NCBI GenBank assembly: GCA_030144725.1
Contig: JASKMD010000030.1
Location: 2,952,747-3,016,746 of the forward strand
DNA length: 64,000 bases
Direction of reading: 5' to 3'
From: Haematococcus lacustris
Lineage: Eukaryota; Chlorophyta; Chlorophyceae; Chlamydomonadales; Haematococcaceae
The translations under genes were made by a program, and so were the position numbers. Positions 45,401-56,134 of the stretch are shown piece after piece (the stretch's first letter is position 1; every line of letters begins with the position of its first letter). The notes beneath the pieces are model-generated. The model saw only the letters and a program-made list of their open reading frames with translations, was not told the origin of the DNA and searched no databases.

Positions 45401-46219
45401 GATGATGATGATGCTGATGATGATGATGGCAACTGCCTTTCGGCAACCCTGCAGCACATGGCGTTTCAGGCTTGCGCGGCAGAGCACATGGGTTGCACCA
45501 ACGCTGATCAGGGCCATTGCTGCTGCTGCTGCCGCTACCGCTGCCATTGCTGCTGTTGCTGGCCTGCTAGTGAGCTGGCTGCCTGCAGGGCTCAGCAGAC
45601 CACCCCACCTGCTTGCCCAGCTCCCTCCTCCCTTCCTGATGCACCACCTATGACTAACATAGCTGTTCTGGCCAACATGCTTGCTCCCCTCCAGCCTCAC
45701 AGCCCCTGCCCACTCCGCACTTGCCGGTACATGAAGTTGATGCAGTCTATGGCTTCGTCCTCTGCCGCGGTGCGCTCAGTTTGGTCCAGACCGCTACCTC
45801 GGCACTCTAGGCTAGACGCAGTGGCGGTTGGTGGCTGCGCCTCGTGGTCGTCTCGAGCAGGCTGCTGGACCGCTTCAAGGGCTGACACATCCTGACCTCC
45901 AGCCCAGGGCTGCGCAGTGAACGCACTGCTAGGCCTGCCATCGGCACTCTCAGCTTCACCATGGCTCCAGAAACGCGAACGCGAACTGCCTGCCTTACCG
46001 AGGTCTCAAGTTGGGCCATGTACGCAGCGTCAGCGTCGCGCAGCGTCGTCTTGAAGACCTCGGGCGGCCTGTCGGTAAACAAGGCATGTCAGGACGCTAT
46101 CCGATGAGCTGTGGATACATACGTGCGCGACACGCGCGATGCAGTACGAGCAGGACGGGGAGGATATGATGGCTCGCCCACCGGAAGTTTTCAAAATCCA
46201 CCAAAAGAAGTGCTGGCAT
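42473..46219 (-). CDS. KCS: 3-ketoacyl-CoA synthase (KCS), copy D
   Basis: Eleven exons: 46219-46182, 46068-45999, 45891-45725, 45217-45129, 44814-44558, 44384-44281, 43888-43775, 43647-43593, 43469-43271, 43101-42881, 42706-42473 (1548 nt, 515 aa, phases consistent). It begins MPALLLVDFENFRPPEVFK. Exon 3 adds an acidic/Ser/Thr-rich linker before AAEDEAIDCINFMYR. The donor of intron 3 is GC (TACCG/GCAAGT), where copy C has GT. Triad Cys192, His363, Asn396. The C-terminal hydrophobic helix is as in C, with no N-terminal one. Intron 4 contains a 16-bp minisatellite. Convergent with copy C, 1.95 kb between stop codons. No disabling change seen. Confidence 0.9.
45005..45123 (+). repeat. 16-bp minisatellite in KCS D intron 4
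   Basis: About seven perfect GCTGCCCCTGCCACCC units directly next to the intron donor at 45128. Confidence 0.95.
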
Positions 46220-46689
46220 TGTGAACGCGCCCAATTCTGTTGATGTCAGCCGTTATCCTTGCGTGCCGCCGTGTGTTGATTGAGACCTGTGGTTGCCTGT
46301 GAACCGGGCGGAACCTCAACAAGGCTCAAGCCTTCTTCGCGACCCTCAGGCCCTCAGGATGACTGTCATGGGCCACCAGGGGCCATGAGACGCCTGCAGG
46401 TGTCGACAGAGCCACTTAAAAACCCTTAAGGTTACCCTTTCGCGGTGTTTTTTCGCGATGTGATGTTGGTGCACTCCAACTTACTCCAGCGCATCGCAAC
46501 ATCTTCACAAACCTAGTAGCCTTGCTGCGCCGACCAACACTATTCCCAATGTGTGCTGTTGTGCAGGGGTAGTAGGCGCTCAGCATTCAGCTTAGTATGA
46601 TGCCGGTACAAGATTGTGACTGCCACTAAACTTGCCACTAAACTTACTCCCGTCGACATGTTGCTGAGTACGTCGAGTGCGCTCATTAT
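46220..46689. other. Upstream region of KCS D; no gene
   Basis: It should contain the KCS D promoter and 5' UTR by position. No motif can be named. A minus frame (46836-46540) crosses its distal part; see the next entry. Confidence 0.35.
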
Positions 46690-46836
46690 ACATCTGCGTA
46701 CTGCCAAATCAGCATGGTTGAAATCAATGGCTGCCATCACAGCATGCAATGTGAATGACCAGCACGCAGTTTGTTCACCTTTTCCATGTAGGTAGGCACA
46801 CCTCATTATTAGGCAGAGGGCAAGCCAGTCAAACAA
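46690..46836 (-). repeat. Dispersed coding-like repeat (partner 14676-14805)
   Basis: The minus frame MFDWLALCLIMRCAYLHGKG...QTACWSFTLHAVMAAIDFN shares the pattern CAxWSxTLHAxMAAxDFN with the 14.7-kb fragment. It is immediately adjacent to the R5 3' block, so both may belong to one transposon. Family unknown. Confidence 0.45.
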
Positions 46837-47290
46837 AACTTATTCAACAAGGAACAACATGTTGGACTGTGGGTAATCTCACTCAGCTACTACAAACATG
46901 TTGTAGCATCCTCGGTCGCACCCTTGATGACTGCAAACCCCACATCGATGGCACTCTTTCCTGGGGCTAATCTCCCTTGACCACTGGGCACCTCATCAAA
47001 ACTAACAGCTTGATGCTTTGTAAGGCTAACAGCCTGTGTTCACTACTAGGCCCTATGCGTTGTTGCGGGCCCGGCCATCAATGCCCCGCCGGTACTCCGC
47101 AGCCCGGTGCAGCCGTTGCTCGACCTTTGGCAGCCGGTCATTGACCAGCTTGTAGCCCTGCTGGTACTCCTTGCCAATGGGGGGCAGAGCCGCAAGGTCA
47201 CCCCATTGGCACAGCTCTATGGGGCGCTGCCTGCTCTCCCCAATGCGCTGCAAGTTGAGGCACCCGTTGGTGTCCCGGTCCAGCCACCTG
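46837..47290 (-). pseudogene. Fanzor-family C-terminal relic R5
   Basis: The minus frame RWLDRDTNGCLNLQRIGESR then QRPIELCQWGDLAALP (47290-47053) is the RuvC-III exon plus tail, open to its stop. RuvC-I and II are not found upstream, where a G-rich tract begins. The block 46955-46837 downstream is shared with R4. Confidence 0.75.
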
Positions 47291-48252
47291 CCCCATGGGG
47301 GGGCCTAGGGTCGTGGCACTGGGCCAGGTGCTGCAGGGAGGGGGGGGGGCCTGGGCTGGGGAAGGGGGGGGGGCCTGGGCAGGGGGGGCCTGGGCTGGGG
47401 GAGGGGGGGGGGGGCTTAGTTACATTATCCAAGCAGAGTGGCCGTGTTGGGATGTGCATCAGGTTGGCATCTAACCGGAGTGTCGGCGACCGGAGTGGGG
47501 CGGAAGTGAGGTCCATTACATAGCAATGACCATGTCAGCATCTGTGGGCTAGGAATGGGCAAGCTTGGCTGAACATGGGACGAGCTACGGTTAAGCTACA
47601 ACAAGGACAAGGGCAAGCCAGTCCATATGTATACCACCTCACTGCTCTAGTCCTGAGCATGGCCATCAGCAGTGGCGAGAATCAGCCACAGAAAACTCTC
47701 CGCAGCTCTGTGTCGGGGCTGTGCATGCAGCCAGTACCGGCAGGCTGCATGCGGCCACCAGCCGCGAGTAGCACACCGCACACCCTCACCCTGTCACTCA
47801 CCCGCTCCTCTCCCCTCCGTGGGCAAGGTCAACCAGCAGGCACTGATACTGGCACAATGTATACACCCTCCCACCTCCCACCTCCGCCTCCCAGACCCAC
47901 ACAGCCCCAGCCCTAGCAACCCCAGCATTATACATGTTATCCCACCATCCCACCATTACTAGCCCTCCCACCATCACTGCCCGCTGCCTCACATATCCAT
48001 GGAGGCCACTAGCTGTCCATTAGGGCCAGCCGAGGGGGCTAGCCCAGCCCAGGCCAGCCCCTTACCATTTGACATACATTGGCATGGTATGCAAGCATGG
48101 TCCTCTCTCACACCACCACCTCCTCACCACCACTCTCATCCACTCGGTTGTTGCTCCATGCCACGTTCAACAAGGAGTAACCAACTGCGAGGATCACTCG
48201 TGCCACATGCTGTCATGGTCGGCGATCTCATGTGGCCGATCTCACGTTGTGG
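47291..48252. other. Intergenic, G-rich tract, no gene
   Basis: 47335-47415 is a long interrupted G run (GGGGGGGG blocks) that could form quadruplexes. The remainder has short frames with no motif. Confidence 0.45.
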
Positions 48253-50567
48253 TCACACCTCCGGGTCCAATGTCACTCGCACCAGCGCTCGCTCTGGCGG
48301 CACCAAATAGTACTCGCCGGACTGCTGGCGTCGCGCCCGCTCCGTCTCGTCCCAGCGTACGGTACGTTTGCGTTTGCCCACCTGCGCCGCGTCGCAAGGC
48401 AAGTGGCAGCTTGAACCGACAGGATCCGCTTGGCAGCTTGATTTGACAAAACTTACAGTTTGTGCACAACCAATGAACCGCTGACAACAACAGGAAAGCC
48501 CAGTAAGCACCATGATGGGCTGGCTGAACCTAGCATACCATGCACCAACATAATGCCCAGCCACAGCCCTGGCAGCAGCAGCAGCAGTAGTGGAAAGAGC
48601 AGCAGCAGTAGTAGGAAGGGCACTGGCAGCAGTAAGAGGGCAGCAGCATCAGTGGGAAGGGCAGCAGCATTAATGGGAGGGGCAGCAGTATCAGTGGGAA
48701 GGGCAGCAGCCGCAGCGGTGGAGTGGGCCATGTTATGCAGGGTCCCACCGTGATGAAGTCTTCAGGGAGGCCAGTGACTGTCTGGTTCAGCTGCTGCACC
48801 ATCTCATCCATGACCCGGCTGAACGCAGCGAAGATGCCTAGGTTCTTCTTGCGCAACAAGTCAGTGGCAGCCCTGTGAAGACAGCGAGGCAGGCAGCCAG
48901 GCAAGCTATGCCGCAACCAGCCAGACCCACACAGGCAGGCGGGCAGGCGAGCAGGCGGGTGGGCGGGCGGGCAGGCGGACTCTACAGCCATTGGAGCAGG
49001 TGAGCAGGTGAGCATGTCAAGGCTGGGCGGCAGGGCTGACCTGCGGGAGGCCTCCTGGGCTGGGCTGTAGGCCCGAGCCTTGGACGCTGCCGCCTGCGCC
49101 TCCGCCCTGCGCTTGCGCTCCTTGAGGAACTGCTGGGTGCCTGCCCACACGTCCTGGCTGGGCGGCAGCCCGTTGCCCGACATCATCACGCCCACGTTGG
49201 TGCGCTCCTTCATGCGCACCTGAAGGCAGGGTGGCAGGGTGGCAGGGTGGCAGGGTGGCAGGGTGGCAGGTAGGCAGGGTGGCAGGTAGGCAGGGTGGCA
49301 GGTAGGCAGGGTGGCAGGTAGGCAGGGTGGCAGGTAGGCAGGGTGGCAGGTAGGCAGGGTGGCAGGTAAGCAGGGTGGCAGGTAGGCAGGGTGCCAGGTA
49401 GGCAGGGTGGCAGGTAGGCAGGGTGGCAGGTAGGCAGGGTGGCAGGTAGGCAGGGTGGCAGGTAGGCAGGGTGGCAGGTAGGCAGGGTGGCAGGTAGGCA
49501 GGGTGGCAGGTAGGCAGGGTGGCAGGTAGGCAGGGTGGCAGGTAGGCAGGGTGGCAGGTAGGCAGGGTGGCAGGTAGGCAGGGTGGCAGGTAGGCAGGGT
49601 GGCAGGTAGGCAGGGTGGCAGGTAGGCAGGGTGGCAGGTAGGCAGGGTGGCAGGTAGGCAGGGTGGCAGGTAGGCAGGGTGGCAGGTAGGCAGGGTGGCA
49701 GGTAGGCAGGGTGGCAGGTAGGCAGGGTGGCAGGTAGGCAGGGTGGCAGGTAGGCAGGGTGGCAGGTAGGCAGGGTGGCAGGTAGGCAGGGTGGCAGGTA
49801 GGCAGGGTGGCAGGTAGGCAGGGTGGCAGGTAGGCAGGGTGGCAGGTAGGCAGGGTGGCAGGGTGGCAGGGTGGCAGGTAGGCAGGGTGGCAGGGTGGCA
49901 GGGTGGCAGGTAGGCAGGGTGGCAGGTAGGCAGGGTGGCAGGTAGGCAGGGTGGCAGGGGGAGCCACGGGGCCACTGAGTGGGTAAGGAGGGCGGGGGCC
50001 ACAGGCTGGGAGGGACGTGAGGTCAGGGGAGGTGAGGGGGTAAGGAGGTTGCAGTCATCAGCCTCAGGCCACGCATGCAGCTCCAGCATCAGTCAAGTGA
50101 ATAACGCTTGCCTGCCTGCCTGCCTGCCTGCCTGCCGGCCCACACACCTGTGTACCTGTCTGCCAGCCAGCCTGCCCCCCCGCACCCAGGTGCGCATGAA
50201 AGATCCACCAACGTGATCGTGATCATGCCAGGCGACGGGCTGCCGCCCAGCCCTGGCCCGTGACCCCCCTCCCCATCCCCCGGCCACTGCCCCACCTGTG
50301 TGACATACTCCAGGGCAGGTAGATCAGCTTTTTGCACCCTGCAGCAGGGGGAGGGGTGGGGCTGGCAGTGGCTGCTGCGGGTGGTGTTGCTGCAGCACGT
50401 GTGTGCTGTGTGTGCTGTGTGCTGCTGCTGCTGCTGCTGCTGCTGTGTGCTGTGCCTGCAGCTGTGCCAGTGGGAGCAGGGGCCCACCAGTGAATGCAGC
50501 TGACGGGGCAGGAGTCAATGGCGTCCTGCAGGTGCTCCTCGTCATCCAGCCTGCACCCCCACACCCC

Positions 50568-50599
<32 letters not shown>

Positions 50600-53432
50600 T
50601 CACATGCAGAGAGGGAGGACACAGAGGTGCATAACCCAGCCGCATCAGGAGGGTGGGGGGGACGCAGTCACTGGGTATTGCTCAGCCTGGCTGACAGCTA
50701 CCGGAGGCCTGCCCAGGCTTGAAGCATTGTGACCAGGCCTGGTGCAGTGTGACCAGGCGTGGTCCAGTGTGACCAGGCCTTGTCCAGTGTGACCAGGCAT
50801 CATGCAGTGTGACCAGGCATCATGCAGTGTGACCAGGCCTCGTGCACTGTGCCTGGGCTCTTGCTGGTCCCTGTGCTTACCACTGTGCAAACACGCGGGA
50901 GCGGCCGTGCTCTGGCTCCATGCGGAAGGTGGCGCTTGCGTGCCACACGCACTGCTTGCAGCCAATACAGCTGAACTCATCTGCAGGCAGCAGGATGCAG
51001 CAGCACGGCAGCCCCGGAGGACCCTTCATTATAGAAGCAGGGGAAGGGGCGCGGGAGAGGGTCAGGGCAGGGGCAGGGCAAGGGCTGGGAACGGGGGCGG
51101 GCGCGGGGGGCAAGGTGTAGCAGCATGAAGGGAGGGCATTGGTAGCCTGCAGTTGTGGTTGTGCCCAACCGCTCACCCTCCCACCACTACACTCGTCTGC
51201 CCCCTGCCTGCCCCCTCACACACCCACCCACGAACACGGCGCGGCTCTCATGCGGGTCCTTGTGCTTGGCCATTGCCGGCCGCAGCTCAGGCATCCACTT
51301 GCTCAGGGGCTTGCCTGCAGAGGTGGGGCAGTGCAAGGCGAGACAGCTGGGTGTCACATTGGAAGCTGGGTGGAAGCTGGCAGCTGGGTCAATGAAATGG
51401 GACATGTGGTACCTCAGGGTAATCAGCGGATGGGACATTCTACTACCTTGGTACACATGTCCTGGAACGCAAAACATTTGCGCCTCAGGGGCCAGAGCTG
51501 GGCAGGTGGGCAGGTGGGCAGGTGGGCTGCAGCAGCAAGGGGTGGTGGTGATGTGCCATGACAACCTCGAGCCAAACCTGCTCCCCCATACTCCACTAGG
51601 TCACCCCTCCCACGCACCCCAGCAGGCAGGGCAGCAGGCAGGGCAGCACGCAGCTCGTGCAGCGGTGCAGCACTGCATACAAACATGAAGGTGCTGGAGG
51701 GCGGCAGTGTAGACCGAGGGCTGTGAGGCGTGGGGCTGTGAGGCACTTGAGACTGGGTGGTGTGGGCAGTCAGCCCTGTGGCCCCTGACTCTCAGAAGGA
51801 GTCTGGTGGCTGTGGGCCCAGCGATGCGTGCCCAGCTCCCACCTCAACGCACAGATTGAGAAAGAGAGGTAGAGCTTGCCCTGCCCTGCTCCTATCCATC
51901 AGAGGTCCGTTGGCCCCTGGCCATCATAGGTGGAGACAGAGGGAGTGAGAGCCTGCCCTGCTCCTATCCCCAACGTCTGGCCTGTTGCCTGCACCCCTGC
52001 CCCCTGCTGCCGTCACCTCCACTGAGGCCAGGGCTGCCAGTGTGGGCCTGTGCCCCGACCCCTGCTGCATCACCCCTGTCATGACCAGGGCCACTGTTCA
52101 GCTCACAGCCTGTGTCTATGCATGTGCATGTGCCCCTTACCCTGCTGCTACTCCTGCTGCCACCCCTGCTGCTTACAACCAGGCGATCAACCTGAGTATT
52201 CCTGCTCGCAGCTGCGCTGTGTCAACGGCAACGCTATGTTTAAAAAACGCCATGGCATGCTGCTGCTGCTGCTGCTGCTGCTCCTGCTGCTGCTGCTTCT
52301 GCTGCTGCTGCTGGTGAGGGTGATGATAGCGGTGGTGTTGATGACGATGACAAGGCCCCATCTGACAGCCAGGATTCTAACTAGGCAACTGAGTTATGAG
52401 TAGCCCGACCTCTCAGCCGGCAGCACACCACGCATCAGGAGGACGAGCTGGCCTTCTTGCCAACCCAAGGCCCAGGCTGAGGCTGCGCCACCAGTGTTAG
52501 ATTCGGATCCCCCATGCTTTGCTACAGCCACCTGTGTAATCGTCCTCCTCATCCTTAAGAGCCTGCTCCAGCCGGGCATTGTAGCGCTCGCGTTGCTGTG
52601 GGTCTGACAGCACGTCGTACGCCTCTACGCACACCCACACACACACACACACCCACACACACACACCTCAGCGCACTACACATCACGGCACTCAAGCATG
52701 GCTCCACTGAAGCTGGTATGGTACACATCACACCGTTTCACGCCATCCAGCAGCCAAGGGAGGTGATGCAGCTGCCCAGTGCTGGCCCTGGCCTGCTGAC
52801 TGCTCAGCTCCACAGCCCACCATTCAGCAGGATGCAAAGGTCGTGGCCCTCGTCCCCCGCAAAGTCAGGGTGGCAAGTCTTGGCCAGAGTGCGGTACGCC
52901 CGCTTGATCTCAGCAGGACTGGCGTCGTCGTCCACCTGCACTTGGTGGGTCATAGTGGGAAGGTGGGAGGGATTAATGCCATGTGCGCCATGCGTGCTTG
53001 CTTGCTTGCCAATGTTCACTGCTTATGCCATGCTGCCTGTGTCAGTCAGCTGTGCTAGGACCCTTGAATGACAGCCTGCTCCACGAGACGCTGAGGCTGT
53101 GCACTGTCTAGCAGTCTCAGGAGGCTGCATGTGTTCAGGGACAATGCATGTACAGGCCCTGACACCATGCTCCTTGCTCCCTAGGACGTGCTGCAGTCAC
53201 GTGCCTGCAAGACCAGGTAGTAGTCCACCAAGCCACACTGCATCATGTACGACTCCTCCTGAGCAGCTTGCACGGCTGGCATTCTCAAACCAATGCTCCC
53301 AGGCAGGGGACTGCGGTTCGGGCAGCGCCTCAAGCGGCTTTGTAACTGCACAGCGGGCCATGATCTCTTGCTGGTATGGCAGGTTCTGGGCAATGCAGCT
53401 GAACGGCCGTGTAGGCGGTTCTTTAGTAACAT
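48253..53432 (-). CDS. Chloroplast-type J-domain/ferredoxin protein (CDJ3-5 type)
   Basis: J-domain co-chaperone fused to a bacterial-type [4Fe-4S] ferredoxin domain, as in the Chlamydomonas plastid proteins CDJ3-CDJ5; a redox- or Fe-S-linked HSP70 partner in the plastid. Ten exons: 53432-53205, 52935-52821, 52624-52532, 51314-51228, 50980-50881, 50550-50488, 50338-50296, 49219-49041, 48872-48749, 48381-48253 (1161 nt, 386 aa, phases consistent). Residues 1-68 are Arg/Ser-rich (transit peptide). J domain: DYYLVLQ...AEIKRAYRTLAKTCHPDF (HPD 98-100), EAYDVLSDPQQRERYN. Ferredoxin: C179xxC182xxC185 (CIGCKQC) and CP at 222-223. The C-terminal part is helical and basic. Intron 1 appears to use a GC donor (TTGCAG/GCACGT). 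The last exon is inferred by phase; reading on from exon 9 instead gives a Leu/Pro/Cys repeat tail ending at 48530. Confidence 0.85.
49225..49965 (+). repeat. 16-bp minisatellite in DnaJ-ferredoxin intron 7
   Basis: About 45 units of GCAGGGTGGCAGGTAG with some truncated GGGTGGCA units at both ends. It starts only 5 bp from the acceptor of exon 8 (49219). Confidence 0.95.
50715..50850 (+). repeat. 20-22-bp tandem repeat in DnaJ-ferredoxin intron 5
   Basis: Seven units of the type GTGACCAGGCATCATGCAGT with variable middle bases. Confidence 0.85.
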
Positions 53433-53924
53433 TATCGTCGCTGCTACGAGCCTTTGAAGCTGGCGCTGTGTGTGTGTGTGTACGGCGTGAGTCGGAGAGG
53501 CGTCGTGGCACGTGCCGGTTTCTTTTCAAAACAAAGATGAGTGAGAAAGCAAATAAGGAAGTATGGAAGATCATTTCTGCCCCCATTGCTGTGCCATAGT
53601 TTTCTCCTGTAAGCTTACGCTGCTGGGCAGCAAACCGCCGCCTCGTTCGCCACCTCTGATGTCGTTGCACCCGGGCCGGCTCCTGCCACCGCCCCTGCGC
53701 CACCACTTGCCGGGCGTCTTTCTCCTACTGTTTCTCCCACTTCTGCGCAATTATAGTCTCCGTGTCGGCAGTGTGCACATACTCACTGCCCCGAAGGCCA
53801 AGGCTGGGCAGGGGCAGGGTAGCGGCGCAGCTCCCAATGACGGCACTAGCTCGTCACGCACGCTGGCCGTACACAGACATAGGGCATAGCTGAGGCAGTG
53901 CACAACGATGCTGGGCCGGTGACC
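53433..53924. other. Upstream region of the DnaJ-ferredoxin gene
   Basis: Promoter and 5' UTR by position. A minus frame open from 53706 has no motif. A GT-rich run lies at 53466-53481. Confidence 0.35.
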
Positions 53925-54154
53925 AAGCGCTCACCGCATTCACGTCGCGGTCCATGGACTTGATGCAAACGTGTCGCAGAGGGCGCCCCACTACTCCGCG
54001 AACTTGCTGCTAGGTACGCCACTGGAAACCGGCCGCAGCATCCTGTCCGGTGTGTCGGTGTGGCTAGAGCTGGTTGAAACTCATCCGCCAGCGCTAGTTT
54101 GAAGTAGGCTGGCACACCTTGCAGGCCTCTGACACGGGCATCGACTGCCGGCAT
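53925..54154 (-). pseudogene. Possible Fanzor-family relic R6
   Basis: One minus frame reads VPAYFKLALADEFQPAL (compare VVLVDEFRTS). A second reads RGVVGRPLRHVCIKSMDRDVNA just before a GTGAGC (compare VRGLMSST...FYDRDVSA). The order and spacing of a RuvC-II-like and a RuvC-III-like segment fit a decayed copy. Similarity is short and in two frames, so this is tentative. Confidence 0.4.
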
Positions 54155-54574
54155 TGGCCCCCCGCATCCAGGTTGGCCGGCTTGAGTCCAGAGCAGAGCT
54201 CATCTGCATGACCTCAAACCAACAGCACAAGAGCTGTCAGAGGACATCATGTAACCATCATGTGATGAGGACGCAAGGGCTGCGGGCTGGTGCATGCCAC
54301 AGGCCGGCTGTGGGTTGCCACCATGGCCCGCTGCTTGCCGCCGTACGCTTGAACCCCCCTAGTTGGCCCAGCACGGCTTCAGGCTCTCCTCGCACATGAG
54401 CTCCCACACCTCCCATGCCTCTCACATGATTCCCTCAAACGCGCAGGGTTCCGTGCAGGGTTCCAGGAGAGGGTGGAGTGTTCAGGCTGGTGGGCAAGGG
54501 GGGCAGTGGGCCAAGGTCTGCCTCAGTGGGGGATGATGAGTCAGAGCCAGAAGGGCTGGTGCGGGTGAACGGCA

Positions 54575-54589
54575 TGCTGAGTACCTGAT
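54575..54589 (+). repeat. 15-bp direct repeat, left flank of Fanzor copy R7
   Basis: TGCTGAGTACCTGAT, repeated exactly at 56135-56149. Confidence 0.75.
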
Positions 54590-54696
54590 CACGCGTGCGA
54601 GTGCCCCTTGGGAGTGTGCCCTTTGGGAGAGTGACATCGCCTCCTGGGTATAAGTAGGTCTGAGCAGGTGTTAGTAGATATGAGCCTAGTGGCGCA

Positions 54697-55902
54697 ATGC
54701 CTCCGAGGAAGCGGCCCAGTGCCGCGGAGCAAGAGCCGCTTCCGATTGAAAGCCCGCGAAAACAAGGTTCGTCGTAGTCGCAGTGTGGTCCGCTGCAACT
54801 GTGCAGTCCGACAAGGTCCGCGCTGCTCACATCGCTACTGTTCATGCCAGCGCAGGTCCTAGGACCCCTCCAGCCAAACAACGCGAGGAGCGAAGGGCTG
54901 AATGGAACACCCAGCGCCGACAGGTACGCACCCCCGCCTTGTATGCCCCAGCACTGCTCGTGTCCCCGCACTAAGGTGGGTGGGATGGAGGGAGGGTTAA
55001 GAGCTGGGAGGTGGTGGATTGGTAGGAAGTATGGGCATGCAGTAAAAGAGTAGTTGACTGTGCCATGCCTAACCTGGCGCCACCATGTCAGCCACCATGT
55101 GTTTGCCTTGTGTGCATACTTGCAGTTGGAGGAGGGCATGGCCAAGGTTTCCATGGAGCGGCATGGGCATGCCAAGCAGCTGGTGGTCTTCTTTGGTGCA
55201 GCTAGCATTGGCACCAGGGGAGGGTGGGGTGCTGATGCGGTGTTGCGGGCCTGCTGCAAGGTGGTGTGCAGGCCCAGGGGGACAGACCAGCGGCGGGGCA
55301 AGGTGGTGCTAGTGGATGAGCACCGCACCAGCCGGGTCAGCTCAGCAGTGAATGGCCAGCAGCCTTGTGAGAGGCAGCTGAACAAGCGCAGGGCCACCAG
55401 GCCTGCAGGCTGGAAGCCCCCAGCAGGGCAGGTGGAACCCCGCCTAGTGCGGCCAGCCTGGAGCCAGCAGCGTGACCAGCCAGTGCGGGGCATGATGTGG
55501 TGCCCAGTAGTGCCCCCCCGCAAGCCCCCACAGGCCCCACGCAGCAGCCAGGCAGCCACACAGCCTGCAGCAGCCTCAGAGCCAGGGCCCAGCACTCCCC
55601 TGCCAGCCAAGCGCACCAAGCGTACCAAGGCTGAGCCAGAGGCAGCTGAGCCCACAAAGGGCAAGGGCAAGGCTGCCAAGGCCAAGCCAGCACCATAGCC
55701 AGGCAGGTGGCTGGACAGGGACTGCAATGCGGCCCTGAACATGCAGCGCATTGGGGAGAGTAGGTGGCGGCCGCTGGAGCTGTGCTACTGGCCAGACCAG
55801 GGAGCTCTGCCAGCCAAGGGCAAGGAATACCCTGGCTTGGGCTACAAGCGGCTGCAAGACAAGCCACCCAAGGCCCAGCAGCAGCAAGCCCCCCCCATCT
55901 GA
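54697..55902 (+). pseudogene. Fanzor pseudogene in R7, RuvC-I lost, one nonsense codon
   Basis: It starts MPPRKRPSAAEQEPLPIESP, a basic start like that of F1. A probable exon ends REERRAEWNTQRRQ at 54923 (GT donor) and joins 55126 (LEEGMAKVSMERHGHAK, VVFFGAASIGTRGGWG). RuvC-II: KVVLVDEHRTSRVSSAV. It continues VRPAWSQQRDQPVRGMMWCP and a long Pro/Lys/Ala linker, then TAG at 55696-55698, where relic R9 has CAG. The frame continues beyond the stop as GRWLDRDCNAALNMQRIGE (RuvC-III) to a stop at 55900-55902. No RuvC-I motif is found, so two defects prevent nuclease function. The frame is otherwise well preserved, suggesting recent decay. Confidence 0.8.
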
Positions 55903-56134
55903 GCTGTCATCAGCTTTCAATTTGTGCATGTTTTGTCATGCCAACTCTACGCATGCCCTGTCACAGGGGTCAGGTAATGATGTAGGTGGTAGGCGACCGT
56001 GACCATGTGTATGCCATGTCTAGGCCATGGCATACACATGCGATGGGAACTCCACACAGACAAAAACACCGTTTTGTAGTGGTTCACAATTAGTGTGTTC
56101 GACTGCAATGAATGCTCAAGGTTGAGAGCCAAGG
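55903..56134 (+). ncRNA. Conserved Fanzor 3' block (candidate guide-RNA scaffold), R7 copy
   Basis: It begins GAGCTGTCATCAGCTT, followed by hairpin GCATG-TTTTGT-CATGC, ACTCTAC, hairpin CCCTG-TCA-CAGGG, the box GGTCAGG and GTAGGTGGTAGGCG. The same order recurs at 15695-15469 (-), 16545-16465 (-), 17038-17140 (+) and 57629-57505 (-). No expression data. Confidence 0.45.

Larger units (their letters stand above)
54590..56134 (+). mobile_element. Fanzor-family element R7 (1.55 kb, internally shortened)
   Basis: Bounded by the direct repeat TGCTGAGTACCTGAT (54575-54589, 56135-56149). It contains a shortened Fanzor pseudogene and a 232-bp 3' block, with no other gene. The 3' boundary coincides with the end of homology to R1. 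Confidence 0.75.

Noticed and set aside
48530..50089. 519-codon minus frame rich in LPACHPAYLPPC repeats
   Set aside because: Mostly the 16-bp minisatellite. Only the segments 49219-49041 and 48872-48749 are real exons of the DnaJ-ferredoxin gene.
54435..55751. 438-codon minus-strand frame
   Set aside because: Antisense of Fanzor copy R7, whose plus frame has family motifs; the minus translation has none.
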